From Vallitalea longa (lineage in GTDB: Bacteria; Bacillota; Clostridia; Lachnospirales; Vallitaleaceae): DNA of 64,000 nt. The stretch spans positions 1 to 64,000 of the forward strand of contig NZ_BRLB01000003.1 of assembly GCF_027923465.1 (NCBI RefSeq). The letters are read 5' to 3'. The translations under genes were made by a program, and so were the position numbers. The notes beneath the pieces are model-generated. The model was not told the DNA's origin. It saw only the letters and a list, made by a program, of their open reading frames with translations, and searched no databases. Within the stretch, counting starts at the first letter, position 1; each line of letters opens with the position of its first letter. This document shows positions 35,299-45,778 of this stretch, piece by piece.

Positions 35299-37689
35299 AT
35301 GAACGTACCTATGCAGTGGTTGAATGACTACGTTGAAATTGATTGTGATATAGATACTTTTACTGACGGAATGACAATGTCAGGTTCTAATGTAGATGGA
35401 TATGAAGAGTTAGGTAAAGAAATCAGCAAAGTTGTGGTTGGTAAGATATTAAAGATCGAAAAGCATCCTGATGCTGATAAATTAGTTGTGACACAAGTTG
35501 ATGTAGGAGAAGAAACTATACAGATCGTTACTGGAGCCAATAACATCAATGAAGGGGATTATGTGCCTATAGCCCTTAATGGTTCTACATTACCTAATGA
35601 TATAAAGATTAAAAAAGGGAAATTAAGAGGAATTGAATCTAATGGTATGATGTGTTCTGTTGAAGAATTAGGTTTGACAAAAGAAGATTTTCCAGATGCA
35701 CCAGAAGATGGTATCTACATCTTCGATAAAGAATATGATTTAGGTATGGATGTAAAAAGCATCTTTGGCTTAGATGATATTGTAGTTGAATATGAGATTA
35801 CATCTAATCGTCCTGACTGCTTTAGTATTTTAGGTATCGCACGTGAGGCAGCTGCTACTTTCTCAAAGGATTTCAAATATCCAGAGATCAAAGTGGAAGA
35901 AGTTGGTGGCAATGCTGATGATTATGTCAAGATTGAAATAGATGATAAAGAGTTATGCGCTAGATTTGCTGGAAGAGTTGTTAAGAACCTTAAAATAGGA
36001 CCATCTCCACGATGGATGAGAAAAAGACTATTATCATGTGGGGTTAGACCTATCAATAACATAGTTGATATAACTAATTTCGTTATGTTAGAATTTGGTC
36101 AGCCTATGCATGCTTATGATTTAGATAAATTACAAGGTAAAAAAGTTATCGCAAGACGTGCAAAAGATGATGAAAAGATTATGACACTAGATGGAGAAGA
36201 AAGAACTCTAGATTCATCGATGCTTGTTATAGCTGATGAGAATAGAGCAGTTTCCATAGCTGGTGTTATGGGTGGAGAAGAGACTAAAGTAACTGAAGAT
36301 ACTACTACATTACTATTTGAAGCAGCTAATTTCGAAGGAACTAATATTCGTTTTACATCTAGAAAATTAGGGCTTCGTTCGGATTCTTCTGCTAAGTTTG
36401 AAAAATATCTGGATCCAAATAATATTGATGAAGCAATCAATAGAGCATGTCAGTTGATTAATATGTTAGATGCTGGTGAAGTTGTATCTGGAATGGTTGA
36501 TGTTTATCCTGTAAAGAGAACAGAAAAAGAAGTTCCTTATACAAAAGAAGGAATCAACAAGTTATTGGGAACGGATTTATCAGATGAAGAAATGATTAAG
36601 TTCTTTGAAAAAGTAGATCTTAAAGTTGATACAGAAAAAGGTGTAGTTGTTGCACCTACATTTAGACCAGATATTGAAAGAGAAGCTGATTTGGCTGAAG
36701 AAGTTGCACGTATATATGGTTATAATAATATACCTGTTACTCTTGCAACAGGTACTCCAACTGTGGGTAAAAAAAGTTATAAGCAAAAGATTGAAGATAT
36801 TACAAGGTCTGTTATGGAAGACTGCGGTTTAAATGAAGCTATGACATATTCATTTGAAAGTCCAAAAGTATTTGATAAAATTAAACTTGATAAAAATGAT
36901 CCATTAAGAAAAACTGTAACTATCTCTAACCCTCTTGGAGAAGATTTCAGTATTATGCGTACGACTACAGTTAATGGAATGCTTACAGCATTAGCAAGCA
37001 ATTATAATAGAAGAAATGAATCAGCTAGTCTATATGAATTATCATATGTATATCTTCCAAAAGATGCTGATATTAAGGAACTTCCTGATGAAAGAATGCA
37101 ATTGACAATTGGTATGTATGGAGATGTTGATTTCTATCATATTAAAGGTGTAGTTGAAACACTTTTAGATAGATTAGGAATTTATCAAGGTTATGAATAT
37201 AACCCTGATGCATCTGTAAGTTACCTACATCCAGGAAGACAAGCAAAAATTACTATAAATACTAAAGATCTAGGAATCATTGGAGAAGTTCATCCTGATG
37301 TAGCTGATAATTATAATATTGACACTAGAGCATATTTAGCTGTAATCGATATGCCTTTATTAGTTAAGAAATCTAGTCTAGATCGTTCATTTGAACCATT
37401 AGCTAAATATCCAGCAGTCAATAGAGATTTAGCTCTTCTTGCTAAAACAGAAGTTCTAGTTGGTCAGATAGAAGCTATAATCAAACAACGTGGAGGTAAA
37501 ATATTAAAAGACATTAAGCTGTTTGATGTTTATACTGGTTCTCAAATAGAAGAAGGATATAAATCATTAGCATTCTCACTTACTTTTAGAGCTAATGACC
37601 ATACTTTAAAAGAAAAAGAAATAAGTAAAACAATGAATAAAATTCTTAACGGTCTTGAAAACATGTTAGATGTTAAATTAAGACAGTAG
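35299..37689 (+). CDS. pheT: Phenylalanyl-tRNA synthetase beta subunit
   Basis: The 796-residue subunit has the normal domain order: N-terminal tRNA-binding OB fold (about 40-150, with KHPDADKL), B3/4 editing domain (about 210-375), B5 domain (about 400-475), synthetase-like core, and C-terminal ferredoxin-like anticodon-binding domain (about 700-796, with YPAVNRDLALL). The editing domain removes mischarged tyrosine. AAGGAAGGTG precedes the ATG. A hairpin with arms ATAGAGCAT (37697-37705) and ATGCTCTAT (37723-37731) follows the stop. Confidence 0.97.
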   Translation: MNVPMQWLNDYVEIDCDIDTFTDGMTMSGSNVDGYEELGKEISKVVVGKILKIEKHPDADKLVVTQVDVGEETIQIVTGANNINEGDYVPIALNGSTLPNDIKIKKGKLRGIESNGMMCSVEELGLTKEDFPDAPEDGIYIFDKEYDLGMDVKSIFGLDDIVVEYEITSNRPDCFSILGIAREAAATFSKDFKYPEIKVEEVGGNADDYVKIEIDDKELCARFAGRVVKNLKIGPSPRWMRKRLLSCGVRPINNIVDITNFVMLEFGQPMHAYDLDKLQGKKVIARRAKDDEKIMTLDGEERTLDSSMLVIADENRAVSIAGVMGGEETKVTEDTTTLLFEAANFEGTNIRFTSRKLGLRSDSSAKFEKYLDPNNIDEAINRACQLINMLDAGEVVSGMVDVYPVKRTEKEVPYTKEGINKLLGTDLSDEEMIKFFEKVDLKVDTEKGVVVAPTFRPDIEREADLAEEVARIYGYNNIPVTLATGTPTVGKKSYKQKIEDITRSVMEDCGLNEAMTYSFESPKVFDKIKLDKNDPLRKTVTISNPLGEDFSIMRTTTVNGMLTALASNYNRRNESASLYELSYVYLPKDADIKELPDERMQLTIGMYGDVDFYHIKGVVETLLDRLGIYQGYEYNPDASVSYLHPGRQAKITINTKDLGIIGEVHPDVADNYNIDTRAYLAVIDMPLLVKKSSLDRSFEPLAKYPAVNRDLALLAKTEVLVGQIEAIIKQRGGKILKDIKLFDVYTGSQIEEGYKSLAFSLTFRANDHTLKEKEISKTMNKILNGLENMLDVKLRQ

Positions 37690-38010
37690 AATGATAATAG
37701 AGCATTCAATAAATTGATTTGGATGCTCTATGTATTTATATTGAATGATAAATGGATATATATTCAAAAATTCTAAAAATATTCAATAATATAAATTTTA
37801 TCTTTTTAAGGTGCATTAGTATCTTAATCCAAATGTTTTGTACAATATTACCATAATACCTATGTTTTTTTTTGTATATATATTTAATTTTACCCTTGTA
37901 TTATTAATCATAATAATGTATAATTATGCTAAGTTTTTAATAAATATACAAGAAGTTGTATAAATAATGAATATTAAAGATAAAATGTAATTTGAAAGGG
38001 TGGACATACA
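37690..38010. terminator. pheT terminator hairpin and upstream region of the amino-acid SBP gene
   Basis: Perfect 9-bp arms ATAGAGCAT (37697-37705) and ATGCTCTAT (37723-37731) are followed by a weak T-rich run, so termination is likely but not strong. Further on lies a run of nine T residues near 37865 and TATAATT near 37919, a possible -10 for the binding-protein gene, whose ribosome site is GAAAGGGTGG. No riboswitch pattern is recognised. Confidence 0.55.
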
Positions 38011-38874
38011 ATGAAAAAGAAAATTATAAGCATTAGTTTATTATTAATATTAGCACTATCTATGACATTATTTGCTGGGTGCGGTAAGAAAGATACAAAT
38101 ACAACAGCAGATAATGAAGGAGTTCAAAAAGAAACAGAAAATACAGGTGACACAGATACAACAGATAAGGCGGATAATACAGAAACAAAAGATGTTATTG
38201 TTATGGGTACTAACGCTGAATTCCCACCATTTGAAAGTGTTGAAGGTGGAGAGTATGTAGGATTTGATATTGATATATCAAAAAAAATTGCAGAAAAACT
38301 TGGTATGGAATTAAAAGTTGAAAATATGCAATTCAGTTCATTAGTTGCAGCACTACAAACAAAAAAAGTAGATTTTGTTGCAGCAGGTATGACTTATACT
38401 GAAGAAAAAGCAAAAGAGGTTAATTTCTCTGATAATTATTTCACTACGACTCAAGTAATCATTGTGAAAAAAGATAATGATACCATTAAGTCAAAAGAAG
38501 ATTTAGTTGGTAAAAAGATTGGTGTGCAAGCTGGAACTACTGGTGAAGAGGAATCTAGAAAAATAGAAGATGCTACAGTTGAATCATATGATGCGGGTTA
38601 TGCTGCTGTGATGAATTTGACTAATGGAAATATTGATGCTGTTGTAATCGATCAAAAACCAGCAGAGAGATTTGTTGCTAATAATGATAAAATCATGATT
38701 CTGGAAGAAGAATTGACAACAGAATCTTATGCTATTGCAGTCAATAAAGATAATGAAGAATTATTGAATACTATAAATGAAGTATTTAAAGAATTACATG
38801 AAAATGGAGAATATGACGTTTTATATAATAAATACTTCGGCGAAGAAGAAGTAGATTCAACAGAAGCAGAATAA
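38011..38874 (+). CDS. Amino acid ABC transporter substrate-binding lipoprotein
   Basis: The 287-residue lipoprotein (lipobox FAGC, acylated cysteine about residue 23) has a Thr/Asp-rich linker and then the family-3 solute-binding fold: VIVMGTNAEFPPFESVEGG (about 62-80), YVGFDIDISKKIAEKLG (about 82-98), VDFVAAGMTYTEEKAKEVNFSDNY (in parts near 121-144) and the late motif KELHENGEYDVLYNKYFG. It binds a polar amino acid such as arginine, glutamine or cystine. It is separated from its permease by 362 bp holding hairpins. Confidence 0.9.
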   Translation: MKKKIISISLLLILALSMTLFAGCGKKDTNTTADNEGVQKETENTGDTDTTDKADNTETKDVIVMGTNAEFPPFESVEGGEYVGFDIDISKKIAEKLGMELKVENMQFSSLVAALQTKKVDFVAAGMTYTEEKAKEVNFSDNYFTTTQVIIVKKDNDTIKSKEDLVGKKIGVQAGTTGEEESRKIEDATVESYDAGYAAVMNLTNGNIDAVVIDQKPAERFVANNDKIMILEEELTTESYAIAVNKDNEELLNTINEVFKELHENGEYDVLYNKYFGEEEVDSTEAE

Positions 38875-39236
38875 TTATCATGCGAGTTAAATAAAGAAAA
38901 CTATCTTTCTTTATTATAACAATTATATCCTTTCAACCTTACTTTCAATATATTTTGAGAGTATGAGTTTAGTAGTTAATACTACTTACCCAAATAGGAA
39001 AGCGGACTTCCCATCTGCTTTCCTAACTCCTTAATAATGTGTGTCTAGGCACACTTTTATTTCCTTATAGGAAAGTAGAAAATTGCAAAGTTATACTTGA
39101 TGATATATGAATTCATTAATGAAAATTAGTATTATTCTTAGATAATAAGGGTTATTATTTACGTTAAGTAATTAAGAAAATTATAGTTTGATTTTGCAAT
39201 TTTTTATAAAAAGGAAAGTTTTGTTCTAACTAAATT
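38875..39236 (+). terminator. Attenuator-like hairpins between binding protein and permease genes
   Basis: Hairpin 1 pairs AGGAAAGC (38996-39003) with GCTTTCCT (39017-39024). Hairpin 2, GTGTGT-CTAG-GCACAC (39039-39054), is followed by TTTTATTT and looks like an intrinsic terminator. A third element, TTTCCT-TAT-AGGAAA (from about 39058 to 39074), repeats the arm sequences of hairpin 1, so alternative pairings are possible. Partial termination here would give more binding protein than permease. The remainder to 39236 has a distant AAGGAAAG ribosome site. Confidence 0.7.
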
Positions 39237-39983
39237 ATGAATATAGGTGATTATGTGAATTTTTTAATGATTAATATATCAGAGATAACTGAATACTTCA
39301 ATCACTTCTTCCAATTGGTTTTTGGACCAGAGAATGGACCAGGAAGTTATCCGAGATATATGTATTGGTTACAAGGTATAAAGTTTTCTTTACAACTTAC
39401 TCTTTTAGCAGCAATTATAGGAATTGCTATAGGTATATTTATCGCCATGTGTAAGTTGTCAAAAAGAAAATTCATAAGATTCTTTGCAGGTTTATATATT
39501 GATTTAATCAGAGGTACTCCTGTACTTATTCAGATATTGTTTATTTATATGGTAGTATTTGCTTCAAGTGGTTTACCAAAGCTTGTGATTGGTGCTATAG
39601 CATTTGGTATTAATAGTGGTGCGTATGTTTCTGAGATAATAAGAGCTGGTATACAAGGTTTGGACAAAGGACAAATGGAAGCAGCTAGATCGCTTGGTAT
39701 GCCCTATGGAATGGCAATGAAAAACATAATTATTCCCCAGGCAATAAGAAATATTTTACCAACATTAGTTAATGAATTCATTGTGCTTCTAAAAGAAACG
39801 TCTGTCATAGGATATATAGCTGGTAATGATATATTGAAGGCTAATAATATAATAATAGGACAGACATATTCAGCTGTCGAACCATTGATGACATCTGCAG
39901 TAATATATTTGATATTGACATCAATATTTACATTCATAATGAGAAAAATCGAGAGGAGGTTGAGAGCTGGTGATACGCGTTAA
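39237..39983 (+). CDS. Amino acid ABC transporter permease, HisM/GlnP type
   Basis: The 248-residue protein has an N-terminal amphipathic stretch, then five membrane helices (about 48-70, 84-108, 115-130, 185-200, 215-235) with the HisMQ-type loop [20 protein letters not shown] near 148-167 that docks to the ATPase. It is translated from ATG 39237, whose ribosome site (AAGGAAAG, 18 bp away) is poorly spaced. It overlaps the ATPase gene by 14 bp. The substrate is a polar amino acid, set by the binding protein upstream. Confidence 0.9.
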   Translation: MNIGDYVNFLMINISEITEYFNHFFQLVFGPENGPGSYPRYMYWLQGIKFSLQLTLLAAIIGIAIGIFIAMCKLSKRKFIRFFAGLYIDLIRGTPVLIQILFIYMVVFASSGLPKLVIGAIAFGINSGAYVSEIIRAGIQGLDKGQMEAARSLGMPYGMAMKNIIIPQAIRNILPTLVNEFIVLLKETSVIGYIAGNDILKANNIIIGQTYSAVEPLMTSAVIYLILTSIFTFIMRKIERRLRAGDTR

Positions 39984-40695
39984 TGATTTGCATAAGAATT
40001 TTGGTAATTTGCATGTTCTGAAAGGTATCAATACACATATAAAAAAAGGAGAAGTAGTAGTCGTAATAGGACCTAGCGGTTCTGGCAAGAGTACATTCCT
40101 TAGATGTCTCAATTTATTGGAAATGCCTACAAAAGGTAATATAATATTTGAAGGCGTAGATATAACTAGTAAAAAAAATAACATTAATGTTCAGAGACAG
40201 AAAATGGGAATGGTATTTCAACAGTTTAATCTCTTTCCTCATATGACAGTTCTTGATAATATAACTCTTTCACCTATAAAAGTGAAGAAAGTGGCAAAAG
40301 ATGTTGCTGAAAAAAAAGCATTATCACTTCTTACTCGTGTTGGATTAGAAGATAAGGCAAAAGCTTATCCAAAACAACTATCAGGAGGACAGAAGCAGAG
40401 AATCGCTATTGTAAGAGCATTGGCTATGGAACCTGATGTAATGCTATTTGATGAACCTACATCAGCACTTGATCCTGAGATGGTTGGAGAAGTTTTGGAT
40501 GTTATGAAACAACTTGCTTCAGAAGGTATGACAATGGTAGTGGTCACTCATGAAATGGGATTTGCAAAAGAAGTAGGTACTAGATTATTTTTTATGGATG
40601 AAGGTGTCATTGCTGAAGAAGGGGACCCAAATGAAATATTTAAGAGTCCAAAAAAAATAAGGACCAAAGAATTTTTTAGTAAAGTTCTTAAGTAA
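39970..40695 (+). CDS. Amino acid ABC transporter ATP-binding protein, GlnQ type
   Basis: The 241-residue ATPase begins at GTG 39970, preceded by GAGAGGAGG. Motifs are Walker [10 protein letters not shown] (about 36-44), Q-loop [16 protein letters not shown] (about 79-94), signature LSGGQKQR (about 137-144), Walker [18 protein letters not shown] and switch VVTHEMGFA. The FNLFPHMT segment is typical of polar amino-acid importers. It completes the operon that starts at 38011 and is followed by a strong terminator. Confidence 0.95.
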   Translation: MIRVNDLHKNFGNLHVLKGINTHIKKGEVVVVIGPSGSGKSTFLRCLNLLEMPTKGNIIFEGVDITSKKNNINVQRQKMGMVFQQFNLFPHMTVLDNITLSPIKVKKVAKDVAEKKALSLLTRVGLEDKAKAYPKQLSGGQKQRIAIVRALAMEPDVMLFDEPTSALDPEMVGEVLDVMKQLASEGMTMVVVTHEMGFAKEVGTRLFFMDEGVIAEEGDPNEIFKSPKKIRTKEFFSKVLK

Positions 40696-40759
40696 AATAA
40701 TTAGATTAAAATGGATAATTTTTACTATAAATGAAAATAAATGTAGATTTTTGTATGGA

Positions 40760-40790
40760 AGCACCTTATAATATAATAAGGTGCTTTTTT
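40760..40790 (+). terminator. Terminator of the amino acid ABC transporter operon
   Basis: Arms AGCACCTTAT (40760-40769) and ATAAGGTGCT (40776-40785) pair perfectly over 10 bp and run into TTTTT, a standard intrinsic terminator. Confidence 0.9.
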
Positions 40791-40831
40791 GCGTCTTGTT
40801 TGAATTAATATTAACCATTTAGGGGGATTAT

Positions 40832-42421
40832 ATGAAAAAAGTATTTTTATGGCTTAATATAATAATTATAACTATAACATTATCATGTACTTCAGATAGT
40901 ATATATGCAAAAGGAGATTCTGATCAAGAATTAAGAATCGGTCTAAGGCAATGTTATGAACATAAAGAATCAATTCATGTCAATAATAAAATACTGAATA
41001 TGGGTTATAAAATAGATGATGAATATAAGTCAGAACAAGTTTTTATGTCTGACAATGGTTTTACTTTTATGCCTGCTTCGAATAACTATTTAATATCTTT
41101 AGATAGTTATGAAACTTATGAGGATGTCCAGAAACAAGCACATATATTAATGAAACAAGATTATGATGTTTTTCCGGGATATGCATCTGTTGGTGTTTGG
41201 AAAATATATATTCCAATAAAAAATAAAAAAGAAACTAGTGAAATACTATATAAATTGAATCTAGATAAGAATGTAGCTTTTGAAATCGTTAATGATAATG
41301 GCTTCCGAACCATAATGGAATTCTCAAATGATATTATTGTTATGGAAAATACTTATGAACACGTACAATTCTTATCAATGGATGAGGATAACGAGGTTAG
41401 TGCCATTGATTTAGGACAAAGACAGTATAGAGGGAGAATGGAGTTCGGAAGGTATGATGAAGAAGGCATAACGGCTATTAATATCATTAATCTTGATGAA
41501 TATTTGTATGGAGTTTTACCTTCTGAAATACCATATACTTGGCCAATGGAAGCTCTGAAAGCACAAGCTGTCGCTGCAAGAAATTATGCTGTCTACTATA
41601 AGAACAACAATAGTAAATATAGAGATAAGCCTTATATCTTGTGTGATACGACTTCATCTCAAGCATACAAAGGTTACTCTGTTGAAAATGAAAGAACGAA
41701 TAAAGCAGTAAATGAAACTGATGATAAACTGATAACTTATCAAGGTGAAGTTATCCAAGCAACTTTTTTTTCAACAAGTGGTGGTCATACAGAGAATAGT
41801 GAAAATGTATGGAATGGGTCAGTGCCTTTTCTTAAGGGAGTTCCAGATATATATGAACTAGAACCGGCTGCTGAACCTTGGACTAAAGAAATAACTTCTG
41901 TTGAAATAAAAGACATATTGGCAAAATATGATATTGATATTGGAGATATTACTGATATTATTCCTATGGATTATACTGAAAGTAAACGTGTTACTAATCT
42001 GGAGATTATAGGAACTACGGGAGAACATGTAATAAAAAAAGAGACCATAAGGTCTTGGCTAGGGTTGAAGAGTAGAAAATTCACTGTAGTTAAAGAGGAT
42101 TATCAACCTAGAAAGATGTTCAATGTAATGTCAGCAGGTTCTTATGAAAAAGTTCAAAATATAGATGACATGTTTGTTGTAACTGGTCCTTATAGTAAGG
42201 GAAAATTGAAGATTGATGATGATCAATTAATTATACTAAGTAAATATAATATTGATAATATACCGCTTATAGAAGGTAAGAAAGATACATATACTTTTGT
42301 GGGGCAAGGATACGGTCATGGGGTTGGAATGAGTCAGTCAGGAGCTAAGACTATGGCAGAACAGGGGTTTACATATGATGAAATTCTAGAATACTATTAT
42401 ACTGGCGTAAAAATCAAATAA
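40832..42421 (+). CDS. SpoIID/LytB-domain protein, probable septal peptidoglycan enzyme
   Basis: The 529-residue protein has a signal peptide or anchor (about residues 3-22) and a C-terminal SpoIID domain: LDEYLYGVLPSEIPYTWPME (about 223-242), ALKAQAVAARNYAVYY (243-258), FFSTSGGHT (about 311-319) and GYGHGVGMSQSGAKTMAEQG near 492-511. In SpoIID the glutamate of PSEIP is catalytic in cutting denuded glycan strands. The N-terminal 200 residues contain a segment resembling SPOR-like repeats. It may take part in sporulation engulfment or in vegetative wall turnover. Ribosome site TTAGGGGG. It lies 190 bp before queA. Confidence 0.88.
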   Translation: MKKVFLWLNIIIITITLSCTSDSIYAKGDSDQELRIGLRQCYEHKESIHVNNKILNMGYKIDDEYKSEQVFMSDNGFTFMPASNNYLISLDSYETYEDVQKQAHILMKQDYDVFPGYASVGVWKIYIPIKNKKETSEILYKLNLDKNVAFEIVNDNGFRTIMEFSNDIIVMENTYEHVQFLSMDEDNEVSAIDLGQRQYRGRMEFGRYDEEGITAINIINLDEYLYGVLPSEIPYTWPMEALKAQAVAARNYAVYYKNNNSKYRDKPYILCDTTSSQAYKGYSVENERTNKAVNETDDKLITYQGEVIQATFFSTSGGHTENSENVWNGSVPFLKGVPDIYELEPAAEPWTKEITSVEIKDILAKYDIDIGDITDIIPMDYTESKRVTNLEIIGTTGEHVIKKETIRSWLGLKSRKFTVVKEDYQPRKMFNVMSAGSYEKVQNIDDMFVVTGPYSKGKLKIDDDQLIILSKYNIDNIPLIEGKKDTYTFVGQGYGHGVGMSQSGAKTMAEQGFTYDEILEYYYTGVKIK

Positions 42422-42610
42422 AAATATGTTTATGACCAATAGCTTATATAACGGAATTAAATCTAGGGTATATTAATAATAGATAATTTTTATAGACAAA
42501 GATTTATATATTATGTTAGTATGTATTACATGAAGTTCTAGAAAATTGATAGAGCACGAAATATATTTATATATTATATTAAAGGAAAATATAAGGAACA
42601 GGAGACATAA

Positions 42611-43636
42611 ATGAAACGTAAAGATTTTGATTTTGAGCTACCACAGGAACTGATTGCACAAGATCCTCTAAAAGATAGATCAAGTTCCAGATTACTAGTT
42701 CTTGATAAAGAAACAGGGAAAATAGAACACAAGATTTTTAAAGATATATTGGGTTATTTGAATAAAGGTGATTGTTTAGTATTGAACAATACAAAAGTTA
42801 TTCCAGCTAGGCTAATTGGTAGTAGAGAAGAAACTCACGGGAAGGTTGAATTTTTACTATTAAAGAGATTAGAAGGGGATAATTGGGAAGTAATGGTAAA
42901 ACCTGGACGAAAAGCTAAACCAGGTGATAGAATTGAATTTGGTAATGGATTATTGAAAGCAGAAGTACTTAAAGTGGTTGAAGGTGGAAATAGAATCGCT
43001 AGATTTGAATACGAAGGAATATTTGAGCAAGTACTTGATGAACTTGGACAGATGCCTCTTCCACCATATATAACTCACCAATTAGAAGATAAAGAAAGAT
43101 ATCAAACAGTTTATGCAAAACATAGAGGTTCTGCCGCAGCACCTACAGCAGGTCTGCATTTTACTCCAGATTTGTTGAAAGCAGTTGAAGAAAAAGGAGT
43201 AAAAATAGCTTATGTGACTTTACACGTTGGACTTGGAACTTTCAGACCAGTCAAAGTAGACGACATTCTAGATCATACAATGCATTCAGAATATTACTGG
43301 ATAGAACAAGATGAAGCAGATAAAATTAATGAAACCAAGAAAAACGGTGGACGAGTTATAGCGGTTGGAACAACTAGTAGCCGAACTTTAGAGTCTGTAG
43401 GCGATAATGATGGTCATGTTAAAGAATCTAAAGGGTGGACGGATATATTCATATATCCAGGTTACAAATTTAAAGTTGTAGATACACTCATTACTAATTT
43501 CCATCTTCCTGAATCAACACTTATTATGTTGGTTTCTGCTCTTGCAGGTAGAGAAAATGTATTGAATGCTTATAAAATAGCTGTGGAGGAAAAATATAGA
43601 TTCTTTAGTTTTGGAGATGCTATGCTTATAAAATAA
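42611..43636 (+). CDS. queA: tRNA ribosyltransferase-isomerase (queuosine synthesis)
   Basis: QueA transfers the ribosyl part of S-adenosylmethionine to preQ1 in tRNA to give epoxyqueuosine. The 341-residue length is normal. Family motifs include [12 protein letters not shown] (about 8-19), [20 protein letters not shown] (about 65-73), [19 protein letters not shown] (about 174-192), [16 protein letters not shown] and a C-terminal [19 protein letters not shown]. The ribosome site AGGAGACA precedes the ATG. No tgt gene follows in the window, although it often does in Firmicutes; instead a long palindrome and the minus-strand polyamine operon are found. Confidence 0.96.
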   Translation: MKRKDFDFELPQELIAQDPLKDRSSSRLLVLDKETGKIEHKIFKDILGYLNKGDCLVLNNTKVIPARLIGSREETHGKVEFLLLKRLEGDNWEVMVKPGRKAKPGDRIEFGNGLLKAEVLKVVEGGNRIARFEYEGIFEQVLDELGQMPLPPYITHQLEDKERYQTVYAKHRGSAAAPTAGLHFTPDLLKAVEEKGVKIAYVTLHVGLGTFRPVKVDDILDHTMHSEYYWIEQDEADKINETKKNGGRVIAVGTTSSRTLESVGDNDGHVKESKGWTDIFIYPGYKFKVVDTLITNFHLPESTLIMLVSALAGRENVLNAYKIAVEEKYRFFSFGDAMLIK

Positions 43637-43680
43637 AATTAGCTAAGTTGAAGTATAGAAATATAATAAAAGAGATATGT

Positions 43681-43784
43681 TAACCGTATACATTGATAAG
43701 TATTATTTTTACATTTGTTGATTATCTTATTTAAAAGATATGACAAGCTGTAAAAGTTATTATCTTAGTATACGGTTATTTTTG
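43681..43784. terminator. 98-bp nested palindrome between queA and potD
   Basis: Outer arms TAACCGTATAC (43681-43691) and GTATACGGTTA (43768-43778) are perfect over 11 bp. Inside them, GATAA/TTATC, TTTTTACA/TGTAAAAG, TTGT/ACAA and TATCTT/AAGATA pair in register, so almost the full 98 bases can fold into one long imperfect hairpin. TTTTTG follows on the plus strand. It lies between convergent genes and can serve as the terminator for queA, but its length suggests an inserted MITE-like or RNA element. Confidence 0.7.
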
Positions 43785-43873
43785 TTATTCCGTTTAAATT
43801 GATTGATATAAAATTTATTTGATTTCCTAACCTTTGCTGAACTAGATAAATAAAGGTAAAAAAAGATTATAAT

Positions 43874-44920
43874 TTATTCTGATTTGATTTCAGTCCACTT
43901 GTTATTATATATTTTGGTCATCTCTGGTCCTAGATCAATAAAAACTTCACATCTTTCTAGAATCTCATCCAAAGGATAAGCAGCTTTATCATTAATTACT
44001 TCATTAGGTAATTGTTCTTTGACACCTGTATGTGGAGTAGAAAAACCAATAAAATTAACATTAGCTAGTGCAATATCAGTTCTATTGAGAAAATTAATAA
44101 ACATTTCTGCTTCTTTTTTGTGTTTTGAAGTATTAGGTATGCATACCCCATCAAACCAGAGGTTACTACCTTCCTTAGGAACAACATATTCTAATGAAGA
44201 ATTAAGATCTTTAGTGAAGATAGCATCACCAGAATATACTACTGCCAAATAAGCTTCATTTCCAACCATTTTATCTTTTACTTGGTCATTAACATAACCA
44301 GAGACCAATGGCTTTTGGTTGATGAGTAACTGTTTAGCTTCTTCTAACTTATTTTCTTCTATGCAATTAAGAGAGTATTTTAATTTTTTCAATGCAACTG
44401 CAAAAGTATCACGAACACTATCTTGCATAACAATGTTTTTAGCGTATTTTTCATCAAAAAGGATATCCCAGCTGTCAACAGGTTCTTTGACAAAATCTTT
44501 ATTGTACAATATACCTAGAGTTCCCCACATGTATGGAATGGAATATTCATTATTAGGGTCATATGCCAAATCTTTGAAATTATCTTCAATATATCTATAA
44601 TTAGGTACATTATTAAAATCAATTTTCAGCAACATATCTTCTTTTATGAGTTTTTCAATCATGTAATCAGATGGAAATAGAACGTCATAATTCTGTGCGC
44701 CTGATTTCAGTTTAGCATACATAATTTCATTAGAATCAAATTTATCATAATTAATTTTTATTCCTGTTTCTTCAGTAAATGTATTTAATACATCTTCGTC
44801 GATATAATCTCCCCAATTGTATATGTTAAGGGTAACGGTATCATCTTTTTTACAACCAGCAAATAAAGATGATGCGATTACAAGAGTTAACAATAAGCAG
44901 AACATTCTTTTCATGAACAA
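43874..44920 (-). CDS. potD: Spermidine/putrescine-binding lipoprotein
   Basis: The 348-residue lipoprotein (lipobox FAGC, cysteine about residue 22) has the PotD fold: LNIYNWGDYIDEDVLNTFTE (about 31-50), a DVLFPSDYMIEKL segment with the polyamine-site aspartate, YSIPYMWGTLGILYNK and LWFDGVCIPNTSKHKKEA. Aromatic and acidic residues that grip polyamines in this family are present. It is the last gene of the potABCD-type operon, following potC after 63 bp on the minus strand. Confidence 0.92.
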   Translation of the reverse strand: MFMKRMFCLLLTLVIASSLFAGCKKDDTVTLNIYNWGDYIDEDVLNTFTEETGIKINYDKFDSNEIMYAKLKSGAQNYDVLFPSDYMIEKLIKEDMLLKIDFNNVPNYRYIEDNFKDLAYDPNNEYSIPYMWGTLGILYNKDFVKEPVDSWDILFDEKYAKNIVMQDSVRDTFAVALKKLKYSLNCIEENKLEEAKQLLINQKPLVSGYVNDQVKDKMVGNEAYLAVVYSGDAIFTKDLNSSLEYVVPKEGSNLWFDGVCIPNTSKHKKEAEMFINFLNRTDIALANVNFIGFSTPHTGVKEQLPNEVINDKAAYPLDEILERCEVFIDLGPEMTKIYNNKWTEIKSE

Positions 44921-44983
44921 TAGCCTCCTAATATATTTTCTACAAAATTATTTTGAAATTCAATACTTAATAGCAATTTTTAT

Positions 44984-45778
44984 TTAAATTCTTTTATGTG
45001 GCTGAGCTTCTTTGTCTGTTTTTATTCGTTTGTTAATGATTATCAGTAAGATCAATACGGTAACAAACATAACAGTTGATAGAGCATTAATTTCTGGTTT
45101 TACACCACGTTTAGTCATTGTATAGATGGTTATGGACAAATTGGATATTCCATTACCTGTCGTAAAATAACTTATAACAAAATCGTCTAGAGATAAAGTG
45201 AAAGCTAATAAAAAACCTGTTATCACACCTGGCATTATTTCAGGTAGTATTACTTTCGTTAATGCATAGCTTTTGGTTGCTCCAAGGTCAAGAGCAGCTT
45301 CATATGTATATTTATTAAGCTGTTTTAACTTTGGTAGAACACATAATATAACATATGGTATATTAAAAGTAATATGAGCCAGTAATAAGGATGTAAATCC
45401 TAGTTTCAGATTAATGAAAATGAATAATAACATCAAAGCTATACCTGTTACAATGTCAGGGTTCAAAACAGGTAGATAAGTAAGGTTCATTACAGTTTTT
45501 TTATAGAATCCTCGCATGTTGCTAATACCGATTGCAGCAATTGTTCCAACTATAGTAGCTATAATAGCTGATAGCAAAGCCACTATTAGAGTGTAATACA
45601 ATGCTTTTGCGATGGAAGGATCACTTAACATACTTTCATACCATTTAAGTGAGAAGCCTCCCCATTTTGCGCGAGACTTATTCTTGTTGAATGAGAATAT
45701 TATTAGAGTCACGATAGGTGCATATAGAAAAGTAAAAATCATTACCATATATATTTTTTCTATTGATTTTCTTACCAT
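44984..45778 (-). CDS. potC: Spermidine/putrescine ABC transporter permease PotC
   Basis: The 264-residue permease has six membrane helices and the EAA loop EAALDLGATKSYALTKVILP (about residues 159-178). The N-terminal signature FLYAPIVTLIIFSFNKNKSRAKWGGF is split between helix 1 and the outside loop and is typical of PotC. It overlaps potB by 7 bp, so the subunits are translationally coupled. Confidence 0.93.
   Translation of the reverse strand: MVRKSIEKIYMVMIFTFLYAPIVTLIIFSFNKNKSRAKWGGFSLKWYESMLSDPSIAKALYYTLIVALLSAIIATIVGTIAAIGISNMRGFYKKTVMNLTYLPVLNPDIVTGIALMLLFIFINLKLGFTSLLLAHITFNIPYVILCVLPKLKQLNKYTYEAALDLGATKSYALTKVILPEIMPGVITGFLLAFTLSLDDFVISYFTTGNGISNLSITIYTMTKRGVKPEINALSTVMFVTVLILLIIINKRIKTDKEAQPHKRI

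Noticed and set aside
37690-38010. Lysine or other amino-acid riboswitch before the amino-acid ABC operon
   Set aside because: Only a terminator-like hairpin and an AT-rich stretch are present. None of the conserved riboswitch core sequences is seen.
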